From the NCBI GenBank assembly GCA_014584295.1, contig JACTNC010000061.1:1-64000 (forward strand): 64,000 nucleotides of DNA, read 5' to 3'. Below are positions 1 to 8,517 of this stretch, one piece after another. The notes below the pieces were generated by a model. That model saw nothing but the letters and a program-made list of their open reading frames with translations. It made no database searches and was not told the origin of the DNA. The first letter of the stretch is position 1, and each line of letters begins with the position of its first letter. The DNA is from Verrucomicrobiota bacterium (lineage in GTDB: Bacteria; Verrucomicrobiota; Verrucomicrobiia; Opitutales; Opitutaceae). A program made the position numbers and the translations under genes.

Positions 1-89
1 CGGGCGCAGCGGCGGGTTTGTCGGCGACGATCGTCGTCGTCAGGTTCTTCTTCGATGATGGGCTTGGGCAAGCCGAGGAACGTATTCAT
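1..89 (-). CDS. possible 5' end of an unidentified protein, cut by the window edge
   Basis: On the minus strand an ATG at 89 opens a frame that stays open to the left edge and begins MNTFLGLPKPIIEEEP. It is too short to identify. Past about codon 12 this frame reads as an Asp/Arg-rich string. The next frame over then gives a more protein-like reading (KKNLTTTIVADKPAAAP) with very high GC at third codon positions, but it has no start codon inside the window. So either the start is elsewhere or a frame change lies near position 55. No ribosome binding site is evident. Confidence 0.3.
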   Translation of the reverse strand, partial: MNTFLGLPKPIIEEEPDDDDRRRQTRRCA

Positions 90-147
90 GGTTGGAGGCG
101 GTTGTATGTTTTTGGTTGCCGCCCCTTTCGTCGTTCACCGCGGGGGA

Positions 148-183
148 AATAAAAAACCCCCTTCGGTGAGACACCGAAGGGGG
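148..183 (-). terminator. strong intrinsic terminator, minus strand
   Basis: A perfect 12-bp inverted repeat (CCCCCTTCGGTG at 157-168, CACCGAAGGGGG at 172-183) with a three-base loop is flanked on its left by a run of six A. Read on the minus strand this is a GC-rich stem followed directly by six U, the classic Rho-independent form. It lies 3' of the DUF3185 gene and of the small ORF at 202-306, and so probably ends that minus-strand transcript before the gene at the window edge. Confidence 0.85.
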
Positions 184-201
184 CGAAAGTCAGAGAAGAC
201 G

Positions 202-306
202 TCAGCTCCCTCGCGGTGCTCGGATAATAACGGACACGACGGCGACGGCGACCACGGAAGCGTGGGCGAGAAAGCTGCCAAAATGCGTCGTGTGAGCGAG
301 GGACAT
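202..306 (-). CDS. possible 34-residue hydrophobic peptide
   Basis: An ATG at 306 on the minus strand opens 34 codons ending in TGA at 202. Residues 17-28 are a run of Val, Ala and Ile (SVVAVAVVSVII) followed by RAPRGS, so the product could be a very small single-span membrane peptide. It sits between the DUF3185 gene and the terminator at 148-183, so it would be on a transcribed stretch. No Shine-Dalgarno sequence is visible and no family is recognised. It may be chance. Confidence 0.25.
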   Translation of the reverse strand: MSLAHTTHFGSFLAHASVVAVAVVSVIIRAPRGS

Positions 307-402
307 TGCTGTTGTGCGAGAAGAGCTGATGGAGAGTGTTTCCGATGTCAAGACACCGTTTGCGGATTCACTATCGGCACGGAGTCCGGAAACTCAAGGG
401 GA

Positions 403-630
403 TCAAGCGGTCGAACGCTTCATGGCCACGCCAATGCCGACCAGGGCGATGACGCCTCCGGCGACCATATAGATCACATGTTTCGGGGTGCGGGATCCAC
501 CGTCGACGGCGTTTGCAACCTTGGCGCTGGCTTCAGCAGCAGCGCCGGCCAAGGAGTCCTTTTGGGTCCAGCCCTTGTAGAAGAGGAATGCGCCGACGAC
601 GATTAGAACGATACCGATGAGCTTGTTCAT
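403..630 (-). CDS. DUF3185 family small membrane protein
   Basis: This 75-residue protein has two hydrophobic segments, near residues 3-20 (NKLIGIVLIVVGAFLFYKG) and 51-68 (HVIYMVAGGVIALVGIGVA). They are joined by an Ala-rich soluble loop and the protein ends in basic residues. The length, the MNK-IGIVL start and the two-helix plan match DUF3185 inner-membrane proteins of unknown function. The gene lies alone, with the terminator at 148-183 downstream and divergent from the TPR-protease operon. There is no clear ribosome binding site, but the start codon is the first Met of the hydrophobic segment. Confidence 0.7.
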   Translation of the reverse strand: MNKLIGIVLIVVGAFLFYKGWTQKDSLAGAAAEASAKVANAVDGGSRTPKHVIYMVAGGVIALVGIGVAMKRSTA

Positions 631-812
631 TTTATTTGGGAGTTTGTTTTGTTTATTGAAACACTAACAGGGACACGGAGAACGATGCCGGGTACCACCT
701 CGTATGGCAACGGTGTTTCTCGGGGGGCAGGAAATGCTGTCGCGTTCAGCGCTCAGCCGCTTGCAAAGGTCCGGGGGGCGCGTAAGCCTGAATCATGCGA
801 GGGCAACCGTCC

Positions 813-3368
813 ATGAGCGCGACCGGAAATCGTTACAGACCTCTGGCGGCTGTGATGGTCTCTTTCCTCCTGACGGGCTTCATCTTTGGCGCCGAACCTT
901 GGGAAGCTGCTCGTGCGCAAATGCTTCGGGGGGAATATGAAGAGGTGATCCGGGTTGCGACATCTCCGGCCGCGTCCAAGGATGCAGGCGAGGAGTGGCC
1001 GATCATCCTCGCGGATGCATACATGGCGATAGGTAGATATACGGATGCGGAGTCGACCCTGCATCAGGCGATGCTGAAGGAAACGCAGAGCATCCGGTTG
1101 AGATGGAAGGCGAGGGAAGTGGCGCTTGCACAGGGGCAGACCAAGGCGGCGGCCACCCTGTTGACAGAGATGGCGGATCGTGTTGTCAGGCGACGTGGGG
1201 CATTTCGCACCGCTGCGGAGATCGTGGCCTTTGGCCGGATGGCTCTGGTCATGGGCGCTGATCCGAAGGATGTGCTCGAGCGTCTGTACGGGGAAGCGCA
1301 GAAGAACGATCCCGGACTGCGCGATGTCTATCTTGCCCGCGGAGAACTGGCTCTGGAGAAACACGATTTTCCGCTGGCTGCGAAGGCCTTTACCGAAGGC
1401 CTTGAAAAGAATCCGACTGATCCTGATCTCCACTATGGGGCGGCCTGCGCGTATGAGGATGGAGACAGGAAGGCCATGCTGGCCTCCCTAGAGGCAGCAT
1501 TGACCGCCAATCCACGCCATGTGCCAAGTCTTCTCCTGCAGGTGGATCACGAGGTGGATGCTGAGAACTATTCGGGTGCGGAGGAACTTCTGAAGACTTG
1601 TGAAAGCATTCACCCCGGACATCCGGATGTTGCAGCCTATCGTGCGGTTCTCGCCACGCTTTCAAACCAGACTGCGGCGGCGGGGGTCGCGCGTTCCATG
1701 GGCCTCACCCTGTGGGCGGAGAATCCGCGCGTTGACTATCTGATCGGGAAAAAACTTTCGCAGAAATACCGTTTCGCGGAGGGTGCCGCGGCGCAGCGGA
1801 GGGCATTGGCGTTTGACAGCAATTACCTGCCCGCGAAGGCGCAACTCGCGAGCGATCTGCTTCGACTGGGAGTGGAGGAGGAGGGCTGGGCCCTTGCGCA
1901 GGCGGTGCATGAAAAGGACGGCTATGACGTCGAGGCCTACAACCTGGTCACGTTGCGCGACAGCCTCGCCAAGTATGTCGAACTCAAGAACGACCATTTC
2001 ATCCTGAGAATGACCGCGAAGGAGAGCGCCGTCTATGGGGCGCGCGTGCTGGCGCTCCTCACGCGCGCGAGGGAGTCGCTTGTTGCGCGCTATGGCGTCG
2101 AAATGGATGAACCGACGCGGGTCGACATTTTTGGGGATCAGAAGGATTTTGCCGTTCGCACGTTCGGAATGCCCGATGTGCAGGGGTTTCTTGGAGTCTG
2201 TTTTGGACGGGTGATTACCGCCAACAGCCCTGTGGCCCTGGGGGGCAAGGGAACCAACTGGGAGTCGGTTCTCTGGCACGAATTCTGTCACGTCGTCACC
2301 CTCCAGTTCACGCGCAACAAGATGCCCCGGTGGCTGAGCGAGGGCATTTCGGTTTATGAAGAGAGCCGGGCGGATCCAGCGTGGGGCATGCCGATGACGC
2401 CGCGGTTCAGGCAGATGATCCGCGATGGGAAACTCACGCCGATCGTCAAGCTGAGCTCGGTCTTCCTGACGGCACCGAATCCGGAGGCTGTGCAGTTTGC
2501 CTATTTCCAGTCCTCGCTCGTCGTCGAGTTCATCGTCGAGCGTTACGGTCTTGCGGCGATGATGGCGATTCTTCAGTCCCTGCGCGATGGCGACGACAGC
2601 CTGACTGCGATTTCCCGGCATGCGGCGCCGTTGTCGGATCTAGATCGCGAGTTTGTCGTCTTCGCCCAGCGGAAAGCCCATGCATTTGCCAGCGACGCGG
2701 CGATGGATACACCCCCTGCACCAGTCCTGCGACCCGGAGCAGAAGCCGAGCTTGCCGGCTGGGTTGAAAAGCATCCCGGCAACTTCTGGGGAACCCTGGC
2801 GCTGGCGCGGCAATGGGCAAAGGAGGAGAAGTGGGACAAGATGGTTCCGCTCCTCGTTGAGCATATCAAACGGTTTCCCGCCCACACGGAGGGTGACAGT
2901 GCCTATGCTTACCTGGCCGCCGCTTATCGGAATCTGGACAAGCCTGAGGAGGAAGAGCAGGTGCTGACGGCCTGGACCGTCTCAAACGATGAAACCGCGG
3001 ACGCCTTTCTCCGTCTCATGTCCCTGACAGAGAAGCGTGAAGACTGGGTGGCAGTGGCCCGGAATGCGGAACGCTTTCTCGCGGTCAATCCCATGGTTGC
3101 AGCCCCGTATGAATCCCTGGCGCGTGCGGAGACTCATCTGAAACATCCCGCCGCCGCGATCGCTGCGTGCAGAACCCTGCTCGAACTCGGAGCGGCAAAT
3201 CCCTCCGATGTGCATTTTCAACTGGCCGAGCTGCTCCATGGGGTGGGCGATCCCACGGCGCGCACGCATGTGCTTGCGGCGCTCGAAGACGCACCCCGGC
3301 ATCGTGAAGCGCTCGCTCTGCTGCTGAAAATCCATCAGATGCAGGCGCCTGAGTCCCTCGCGCGATGA
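813..3368 (+). CDS. exported TPR protein with a peptidase MA-like (HExxH) domain
   Basis: The 851-residue product starts with a signal-peptide-like stretch (PLAAVMVSFLLTGFIFGAEP), then TPR-type helical repeats to about residue 370. A central domain carries HEFCH (residues 489-493), followed some 20 residues later by PRWLSEGISVYEE. This is the HExxH...E zinc layout of gluzincin-type peptidase MA proteins. More TPR-like helices make up the C-terminus. I chose ATG 813 over the in-frame ATG 795 because GAGGG lies nine bases before 813, while 795 has no ribosome binding site. It heads an eight-gene operon and its stop overlaps the next start by four bases. It is probably a periplasmic metalloprotease or a scaffold; the substrate is unknown. 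Confidence 0.75.
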   Translation: MSATGNRYRPLAAVMVSFLLTGFIFGAEPWEAARAQMLRGEYEEVIRVATSPAASKDAGEEWPIILADAYMAIGRYTDAESTLHQAMLKETQSIRLRWKAREVALAQGQTKAAATLLTEMADRVVRRRGAFRTAAEIVAFGRMALVMGADPKDVLERLYGEAQKNDPGLRDVYLARGELALEKHDFPLAAKAFTEGLEKNPTDPDLHYGAACAYEDGDRKAMLASLEAALTANPRHVPSLLLQVDHEVDAENYSGAEELLKTCESIHPGHPDVAAYRAVLATLSNQTAAAGVARSMGLTLWAENPRVDYLIGKKLSQKYRFAEGAAAQRRALAFDSNYLPAKAQLASDLLRLGVEEEGWALAQAVHEKDGYDVEAYNLVTLRDSLAKYVELKNDHFILRMTAKESAVYGARVLALLTRARESLVARYGVEMDEPTRVDIFGDQKDFAVRTFGMPDVQGFLGVCFGRVITANSPVALGGKGTNWESVLWHEFCHVVTLQFTRNKMPRWLSEGISVYEESRADPAWGMPMTPRFRQMIRDGKLTPIVKLSSVFLTAPNPEAVQFAYFQSSLVVEFIVERYGLAAMMAILQSLRDGDDSLTAISRHAAPLSDLDREFVVFAQRKAHAFASDAAMDTPPAPVLRPGAEAELAGWVEKHPGNFWGTLALARQWAKEEKWDKMVPLLVEHIKRFPAHTEGDSAYAYLAAAYRNLDKPEEEEQVLTAWTVSNDETADAFLRLMSLTEKREDWVAVARNAERFLAVNPMVAAPYESLARAETHLKHPAAAIAACRTLLELGAANPSDVHFQLAELLHGVGDPTARTHVLAALEDAPRHREALALLLKIHQMQAPESLAR

Positions 3369-4303
3369 AACCTCCCCGCATGCGTACCAGCGGCGATTGC
3401 GAGCGCCGCATCGGCCTGCAAAGGATCAGGTTCCTCCTATCGCGCTCCTTCGGTGCGTGGCTTGCCATAGGGCCGCTTGCTTTGTTGTCGTTGCAGGAAG
3501 CGATGGCGCAGGGCTGGTGGGGTGAAGGCGGATACGTGGGGGAGGAGGTGCGCACCGCACGCGAGATCCCGACTCACAGCACGGATACTCCGATGTGGGA
3601 GAATCCGCGGCAGTACCGACACGATGTCTTCACCTTTGCGCGCATCCGCTATGATCGCGGAAACTTTGGCTACGGACGATCACGGGGCGGTTGGAGGACT
3701 GATCTGCCTGACAGTGATCTCAACCTTTCCTTCCGACTGCAGCAGATGACTTCGATGAAGGTCGATCCCGACGCACGCATCATCCGGTTGACGGATCCGG
3801 AACTGGCCGACTACCCCTTCATCTACATCGTCGAACCGGGTGGGCTCTTCCTTCAGGAGAGCGAGGCGCAAGCTCTAAGAAAGTACCTGCTCAACGGCGG
3901 TTTCCTCATGCTGGATGATTTTTGGGGGGAGCGGGAGTGGGCGAACATGGCGCACGAACTGAAGAAGGTCTTTCCGGATCGTTCGTTCACCGACATCCCC
4001 CTCAGCCACCCGGTTTATCATTGCGTGTTTGAAATCAAGGCCAAGGGGCAGGTCCCCAATATCTACACCGGCGTGCAGAGTCAGGTCACCGGCGTCACCT
4101 GGGAGCGCGAGGATGCCCAGGAAGTGCATCATCGCGGGCTCTTCGATGACAAAGGTCGCCTGATGGTGATCGCCACGCACAATACGGACAACGGTGACGG
4201 TTGGGAGCGCGAGGGTGAGAACGACTACTATTTCCACACCTTTTCCGAGAAGATCGCCTATCCGCTTGGAATAAACATCATCTTCTATGCAATGACCCAT
4301 TGA
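3365..4303 (+). CDS. DUF4159 domain protein, exported
   Basis: This 312-residue protein has a hydrophobic leader ending near residue 45 (LALLSLQEAMAQGWWGEG). A typical DUF4159 core follows: HDVFTFARIRYDR, the acidic LTDPELADYPFIYIVEPG, the loop GGFLMLDDFWGEREW and a late IPLSHPVYHCVFE. DUF4159 proteins have a glutamine-amidotransferase-like fold and usually sit in MoxR/VWA loci, as here; the biochemical role is not established. The start overlaps the stop of the protease gene (ATGA), so the two are translationally coupled. A 54-bp gap separates it from the MoxR gene. Confidence 0.8.
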   Translation: MKPPRMRTSGDCERRIGLQRIRFLLSRSFGAWLAIGPLALLSLQEAMAQGWWGEGGYVGEEVRTAREIPTHSTDTPMWENPRQYRHDVFTFARIRYDRGNFGYGRSRGGWRTDLPDSDLNLSFRLQQMTSMKVDPDARIIRLTDPELADYPFIYIVEPGGLFLQESEAQALRKYLLNGGFLMLDDFWGEREWANMAHELKKVFPDRSFTDIPLSHPVYHCVFEIKAKGQVPNIYTGVQSQVTGVTWEREDAQEVHHRGLFDDKGRLMVIATHNTDNGDGWEREGENDYYFHTFSEKIAYPLGINIIFYAMTH

Positions 4304-4357
4304 TGAGGCTGGCTCTCCCGCCTCCCTATCGTCCCCGATTTCCAAAAACCCGTTGTC

Positions 4358-5407
4358 ATGGCCGAAAACCCTCCTGAATCCGCCTCCGCTGAAACACCCC
4401 CATTGCCGCCGCCGGATCGATTTGCCGACGAGCGCAGGTCGGCGCAGCTGCTTCGAGAGGGGCGGCCGCGGATCGAAGCCGAACTTGCCAAGGCGATCGT
4501 TGGCCAGCGTGCGATCATCGAACAGATCCTGATCGCACTCCTGTCGGGCGGTCACTGCCTCATCACCGGCGCTCCGGGGCTCGCTAAGACGCTGCTCGTG
4601 AAATCCATCGCGCGGATCTTCCGGCTGGATTTTCAGCGGATCCAGTTCACGCCGGATCTGATGCCGGCCGATGTGACCGGCACCGAGATCCTGCAGGACG
4701 TTCTGGGAGAGCGAAAGATCGCGTTCGTGCGTGGACCGATCTTTGCCAACATGGTGCTGGCTGATGAGATCAACCGCACTCCGCCGAAGACCCAGGCCGC
4801 CCTGCTGGAGGCGATGCAGGAGCACCAAGTGACCGCCGGAGGGGTGCGTCATCCGCTGCCGGAGCCGTTCTTTGTCCTGGCCACGCAAAATCCGATCGAG
4901 ATGGAGGGAACCTATCCGCTGCCGGAAGCGCAGCTTGACCGGTTCATGTTCAATGTTGTTGTGGATTATCTCCCCGAGGACGAGGAGGTGGAGGTTGTTG
5001 CTCGCACGACGCGCGGGGAAGGTGAGCGAATCGAACCCCTGTTCGATGGAGCGGACGTGCTGGGTTTTCATGCGCTTGTGCGGACGGTGCCTGTCGCGGA
5101 GGAGATGGTTCGCTACGCGGTGCGCCTTGCCGCATCTTCGCGACCCAATCGCGCTGGGGCGCCGGATTTCGTGAACACCTGGGTGAATTGGGGTGCGGGC
5201 ACCCGGGCGGCCCAGTTCCTGATCCTGGGTGCGAAGGCACGTGCGCTGCTCCAAGGTCGCTCCCATGTCACCCTCGACGACATCAAGGCGCTCGCGGCTC
5301 CGACCCTGCGTCATCGCATCCTGTTGAACTATCGGGCGGAGGCGGACGGTGTTCGATTGGACGAGATCATCGACCGTCTAGTCGCCGCCCAGACACCGCC
5401 CGTTTGA
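4358..5407 (+). CDS. MoxR family AAA+ ATPase
   Basis: A 349-residue cytoplasmic ATPase. Walker A is GAPGLAKT (residues 71-78), Walker B is MVLADEINRTPPKTQ (from about 132), and the sensor region reads LATQNPIEMEGTYPLPEAQLDRF in two pieces. The C-terminal lid domain is complete, so the length is normal for MoxR. MoxR proteins act as chaperone-like ATPases with von Willebrand factor A partners to mature or activate protein complexes. Here the next two genes encode exactly such partners (DUF58 and BatA types). The first 25 residues are Pro/Glu-rich and carry no signal. Confidence 0.93.
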   Translation: MAENPPESASAETPPLPPPDRFADERRSAQLLREGRPRIEAELAKAIVGQRAIIEQILIALLSGGHCLITGAPGLAKTLLVKSIARIFRLDFQRIQFTPDLMPADVTGTEILQDVLGERKIAFVRGPIFANMVLADEINRTPPKTQAALLEAMQEHQVTAGGVRHPLPEPFFVLATQNPIEMEGTYPLPEAQLDRFMFNVVVDYLPEDEEVEVVARTTRGEGERIEPLFDGADVLGFHALVRTVPVAEEMVRYAVRLAASSRPNRAGAPDFVNTWVNWGAGTRAAQFLILGAKARALLQGRSHVTLDDIKALAAPTLRHRILLNYRAEADGVRLDEIIDRLVAAQTPPV

Positions 5408-5428
5408 AACGACTGAGGTCCCGGAGCC

Positions 5429-6406
5429 ATGCATGCGCCAGTCAGTGCCGCCCGTTCATCCGCCGATCAGCAGGCGATGCCGAATCGCGGCATGACGGGT
5501 CGGGTGGATGCCCAGGCGCTCATGCGCATCCGCAGTCTGGAACTGCGTGCTCGTATTGTTGTCGAGGGCTTTCTGAGTGGCCTGCACCGAAGTCCGTACC
5601 ACGGTTTTTCCGTCGAGTTCACTGAATATCGTCCCTACACCCAGGGTGACGACCCCCGGTACCTTGACTGGAAGGTGCTCGCGCGAAGCGATCGCACGTA
5701 CATCAAGAAATTCGAGGACGAGACGAATCTCCGCTGCCATCTCGTCATCGACCGGAGCCGCTCAATGGAGTTTGGCACGGTGGGATATTCGAAATCGGAG
5801 TATGCGATCACCCTGGCGGCGACGCTTGCCCATTTTCTCGCGCATCAGGGCGATGCCGTCGGGCTCGTCTCGTTTGATGAAACGGTCCGCGACTACCTTC
5901 CCGCGCGCTCGCGCCCCGGCCATCTGCGCCAGATCCTGCTGGCACTCGAAAGGCCCACAGGAGGCCGCTCCACCGATCTGGTTGCTCCGCTGGAGCAACT
6001 CGCGCGGCTTGTGAAAAAAAGAGGGCTGCTGGTGCTCGTTTCTGATTTTCTTGCTCCCCTTGAACGGCTGGAGCCCAGCCTTGCGATGCTTTCGGCGGCG
6101 GGGCACGAGGCCGCAGTATTTCAGGTGCTCGATCCTGCGGAGATCACCTTGGATTTTCCATCCTCCGCGATGTTTGAGGACATGGAATCCGCGCGCACAC
6201 TCCATGCCGATCCGGTCGCCGCGCGGAAGTCCTATATCGAACGTTTTTCAGCCCATGCTTCGGCGCTGCAGGCCGTGTGCGCGCGGCTCGGCATTTCCCA
6301 TTCGCAGATTTTGACGTCCGAACCGCTGGATCTGGCACTGCTTGAATTCCTGCAGAGACGGAAAAGGACAGCCCGTGTACGACGGGTGGCGGGAGGTGCT
6401 GCATGA
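5429..6406 (+). CDS. DUF58 domain (VWA-like) protein
   Basis: The 325-residue protein has the DUF58 hallmark block FTEYRPYTQGDDPRYLDWKV. A von Willebrand-like fold follows with a MIDAS-type DRSRSMEFG starting at Asp108. It lacks the two N-terminal membrane helices found in many DUF58 proteins, so it is probably a soluble or peripheral partner of the MoxR ATPase encoded 22 bp upstream. A GGAG sequence lies just before the start. Its stop overlaps the start of the BatA-type gene (ATGA at 6403), indicating coupled translation. Confidence 0.88.
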   Translation: MHAPVSAARSSADQQAMPNRGMTGRVDAQALMRIRSLELRARIVVEGFLSGLHRSPYHGFSVEFTEYRPYTQGDDPRYLDWKVLARSDRTYIKKFEDETNLRCHLVIDRSRSMEFGTVGYSKSEYAITLAATLAHFLAHQGDAVGLVSFDETVRDYLPARSRPGHLRQILLALERPTGGRSTDLVAPLEQLARLVKKRGLLVLVSDFLAPLERLEPSLAMLSAAGHEAAVFQVLDPAEITLDFPSSAMFEDMESARTLHADPVAARKSYIERFSAHASALQAVCARLGISHSQILTSEPLDLALLEFLQRRKRTARVRRVAGGAA

Positions 6407-8517
6407 GCTTTCTGACGCCGCTTTTCCTGCTCGGTGGGCTCGCGATTGCACTGCCAGTGCTGTTCCATCTGTCACGCCGTGCGACGCGCAAGCGAACCGC
6501 CTTCAGTTCGCTCATGTTCCTTTCGCCGACGGCTCCCCGGCTCAAACGTCGCAGCCGTCTCGAACAGTGGCTGTTGCTGATCCTGCGATGCCTCGCGCTC
6601 GCGCTCCTTGCGCTCGGGTTCGCGCGTCCCTTCATGAAGGATGGCTCGCCGATCATCCCCATATCGGAGCAGCCAAGGCAGGTCGTCTTGCTTCTCGATA
6701 CGAGCGCAAGCCTGCGGCGTGACGGCGCATGGACGAATGCACTGTCAAAGTCGGATGAGGTCATCCGTTCGTTACGCCCGATTGATCGTCTTGCGGTGAT
6801 GTGTTTTGGTCGGGAAACGAGAACCGTGCTGGAGTTCTCCGAATGGGAAGCGACTCCGCCGGATGCGCGGGCAACCCTGGCGCGTGCGCGGCTTGCGAGC
6901 CTTGCGCCAACCTGGGAGGGAACGCTTCTCGGGCAGGCGCTTGTTGCGGCTGCGGATGCCTTTTCCGACGGCGACCGCGATGGGCGGGAGCGCGGAACGA
7001 AGGAGATTGTGCTCGTGAGTGATCTGCAGGCCGGAAGTCGCCTGGAGTCGCTTCAGGCTCATGAATGGCCAAAGGACGTGCGATTGGAGGTGGCCGGAGT
7101 AACGCCGGTTCGTGCGGGCAATGCCGGTGTTCAATGGCTCGCGGGATCCGGAGAAATGACTACACGCGGCAAAGAGAGCGTGCGTATCCGTGTGTCCAAT
7201 TCGATTGATGCTGCAAACGAGGATTTCAGTCTCGCGTGGAGGCGCGGCGCGGTTCCCACCGGTGAACTCGTCCGCGTACAGGTTCCACCGGGACAGTCCC
7301 GTGTCGTGACGATGGACGCACCTGGCGCCGCGCTTGGAGCCGATCGCATCGAACTGAGCGGCGACGGTGTGCCTTTTGACAACACCGTCTACGTTACCCC
7401 GCCGGAGAAGCAGCGCTTGCGGGTCGCATATTTTGGGACGGACAATCCCTCGGATTCGGCACAGCCCCTGTATTTTCTCAAACACGCGCTCGAATCATCG
7501 CCACGGGTGGCTGTGGAGATCGCCCGCCTTCCGCAAGGCGGCGCGGATCTGACGGCCACCCTCGCTGGCGTGAAGGTCGGGTTTATGACGGGCTTGCCGA
7601 CTGGTGGCGCGGCGCTCCTGCGTTCGTGGATCGAGTCGGGCGGGACCCTTGTTGCGGTGCCGCCATTTGCGGCGGAGGCCACAGCGCTGGCGCGTGAAGT
7701 CGCGGGAGTTGATATGAACGCCACGGACATCAAACCGACCGCCGGTGGCTATGCGATGTGGGGGGAGATCGATTTCAAACATCCGCTGTTTTCCTCCTTC
7801 GCGGATCCTCGTTATTCAGACTTCACGAAGATTCATATCTGGCGATACAGGCGGCTAGACATCGCGAAATTCGACGGCGCACGCACCCTCGCGCGATTTG
7901 ATTCGGGTGATCCGGCGGTGATTGAAACGCCTCTTGGGAAGGGGAGGATCCTATGGCTCGCGACCGGCTGGCAGCCTATGGACAGTCAACTCGCGGTTTC
8001 CTCGAAGTTCGTGCCGCTTGTGTGGTCAGTGCTGGACTATGCGAATGTCACCCGTGCAGAAGTCTCTCAGTATGTCGTCGGAGATTCGCTGCCGCTGCCG
8101 GTTTCGGCGAGGCCGGTTACCGTGGTGGGTGCCGATGGCAGAACGCATTCGCCTGGCGCTGGCGCCACCCACTTTCCCCTCACACCATTTCCGGGAATCT
8201 ACCGGGTGGTCGCCGATGGGGTCGAAACTCGATTCATGGTGAACCTGGATCCTGCTGAATCCAAGACCGAGCCGCTGACCATCGACGATCTCGAGCAGTT
8301 CGGCGTACCTGCGAAGTCTGCTGCGATAGGTCGTCCGACCATGGGCGAAGCGCAACGACAGGCATCGCTCCTCGCAGTTGAAATCGAAGGACGTCAGAAG
8401 CTCTGGCGCTGGTTCATCGTGGCGACGCTCGCGGTGCTGCTCTCGGAAACAATCCTTGCTGCGCGTACGGGGAGAAGGATGCGGGCTCAGGCTGAGACAC
8501 AGGAGGCAACGCCATGA
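6403..8517 (+). CDS. BatA-type membrane protein with VWA domain
   Basis: A 704-residue protein opening with the BatA N-terminal region: MSFLTPLFLLGGLAIALPVL, a basic HLSRRATRKRTAFSSLMFL, then a second helix LLLILRCLALALLALGFARP. A VWA domain follows (VVLLLDTSASLRRD, intact DxSxS), then beta-rich domains including an amidotransferase-like stretch, and a last membrane helix near residue 670 (WFIVATLAVLLSETILAA). The bulk would therefore sit outside the cytoplasm between two membrane anchors. In the aerotolerance (Bat) systems of other bacteria such proteins form MoxR-dependent membrane complexes; the role here is inferred from context. It overlaps both neighbours by four bases. Confidence 0.85.
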   Translation: MSFLTPLFLLGGLAIALPVLFHLSRRATRKRTAFSSLMFLSPTAPRLKRRSRLEQWLLLILRCLALALLALGFARPFMKDGSPIIPISEQPRQVVLLLDTSASLRRDGAWTNALSKSDEVIRSLRPIDRLAVMCFGRETRTVLEFSEWEATPPDARATLARARLASLAPTWEGTLLGQALVAAADAFSDGDRDGRERGTKEIVLVSDLQAGSRLESLQAHEWPKDVRLEVAGVTPVRAGNAGVQWLAGSGEMTTRGKESVRIRVSNSIDAANEDFSLAWRRGAVPTGELVRVQVPPGQSRVVTMDAPGAALGADRIELSGDGVPFDNTVYVTPPEKQRLRVAYFGTDNPSDSAQPLYFLKHALESSPRVAVEIARLPQGGADLTATLAGVKVGFMTGLPTGGAALLRSWIESGGTLVAVPPFAAEATALAREVAGVDMNATDIKPTAGGYAMWGEIDFKHPLFSSFADPRYSDFTKIHIWRYRRLDIAKFDGARTLARFDSGDPAVIETPLGKGRILWLATGWQPMDSQLAVSSKFVPLVWSVLDYANVTRAEVSQYVVGDSLPLPVSARPVTVVGADGRTHSPGAGATHFPLTPFPGIYRVVADGVETRFMVNLDPAESKTEPLTIDDLEQFGVPAKSAAIGRPTMGEAQRQASLLAVEIEGRQKLWRWFIVATLAVLLSETILAARTGRRMRAQAETQEATP

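Noticed and set aside
1662..2621. 319-codon open frame on the minus strand
   Set aside because: It lies fully inside the TPR-protease gene, has Arg/His-rich composition typical of a shadow of high-GC coding DNA and shows no family motif.
3875..5314. 479-codon open frame on the minus strand
   Set aside because: It is opposite the DUF4159 and MoxR genes, both of which have clear motifs; the antisense product has none.
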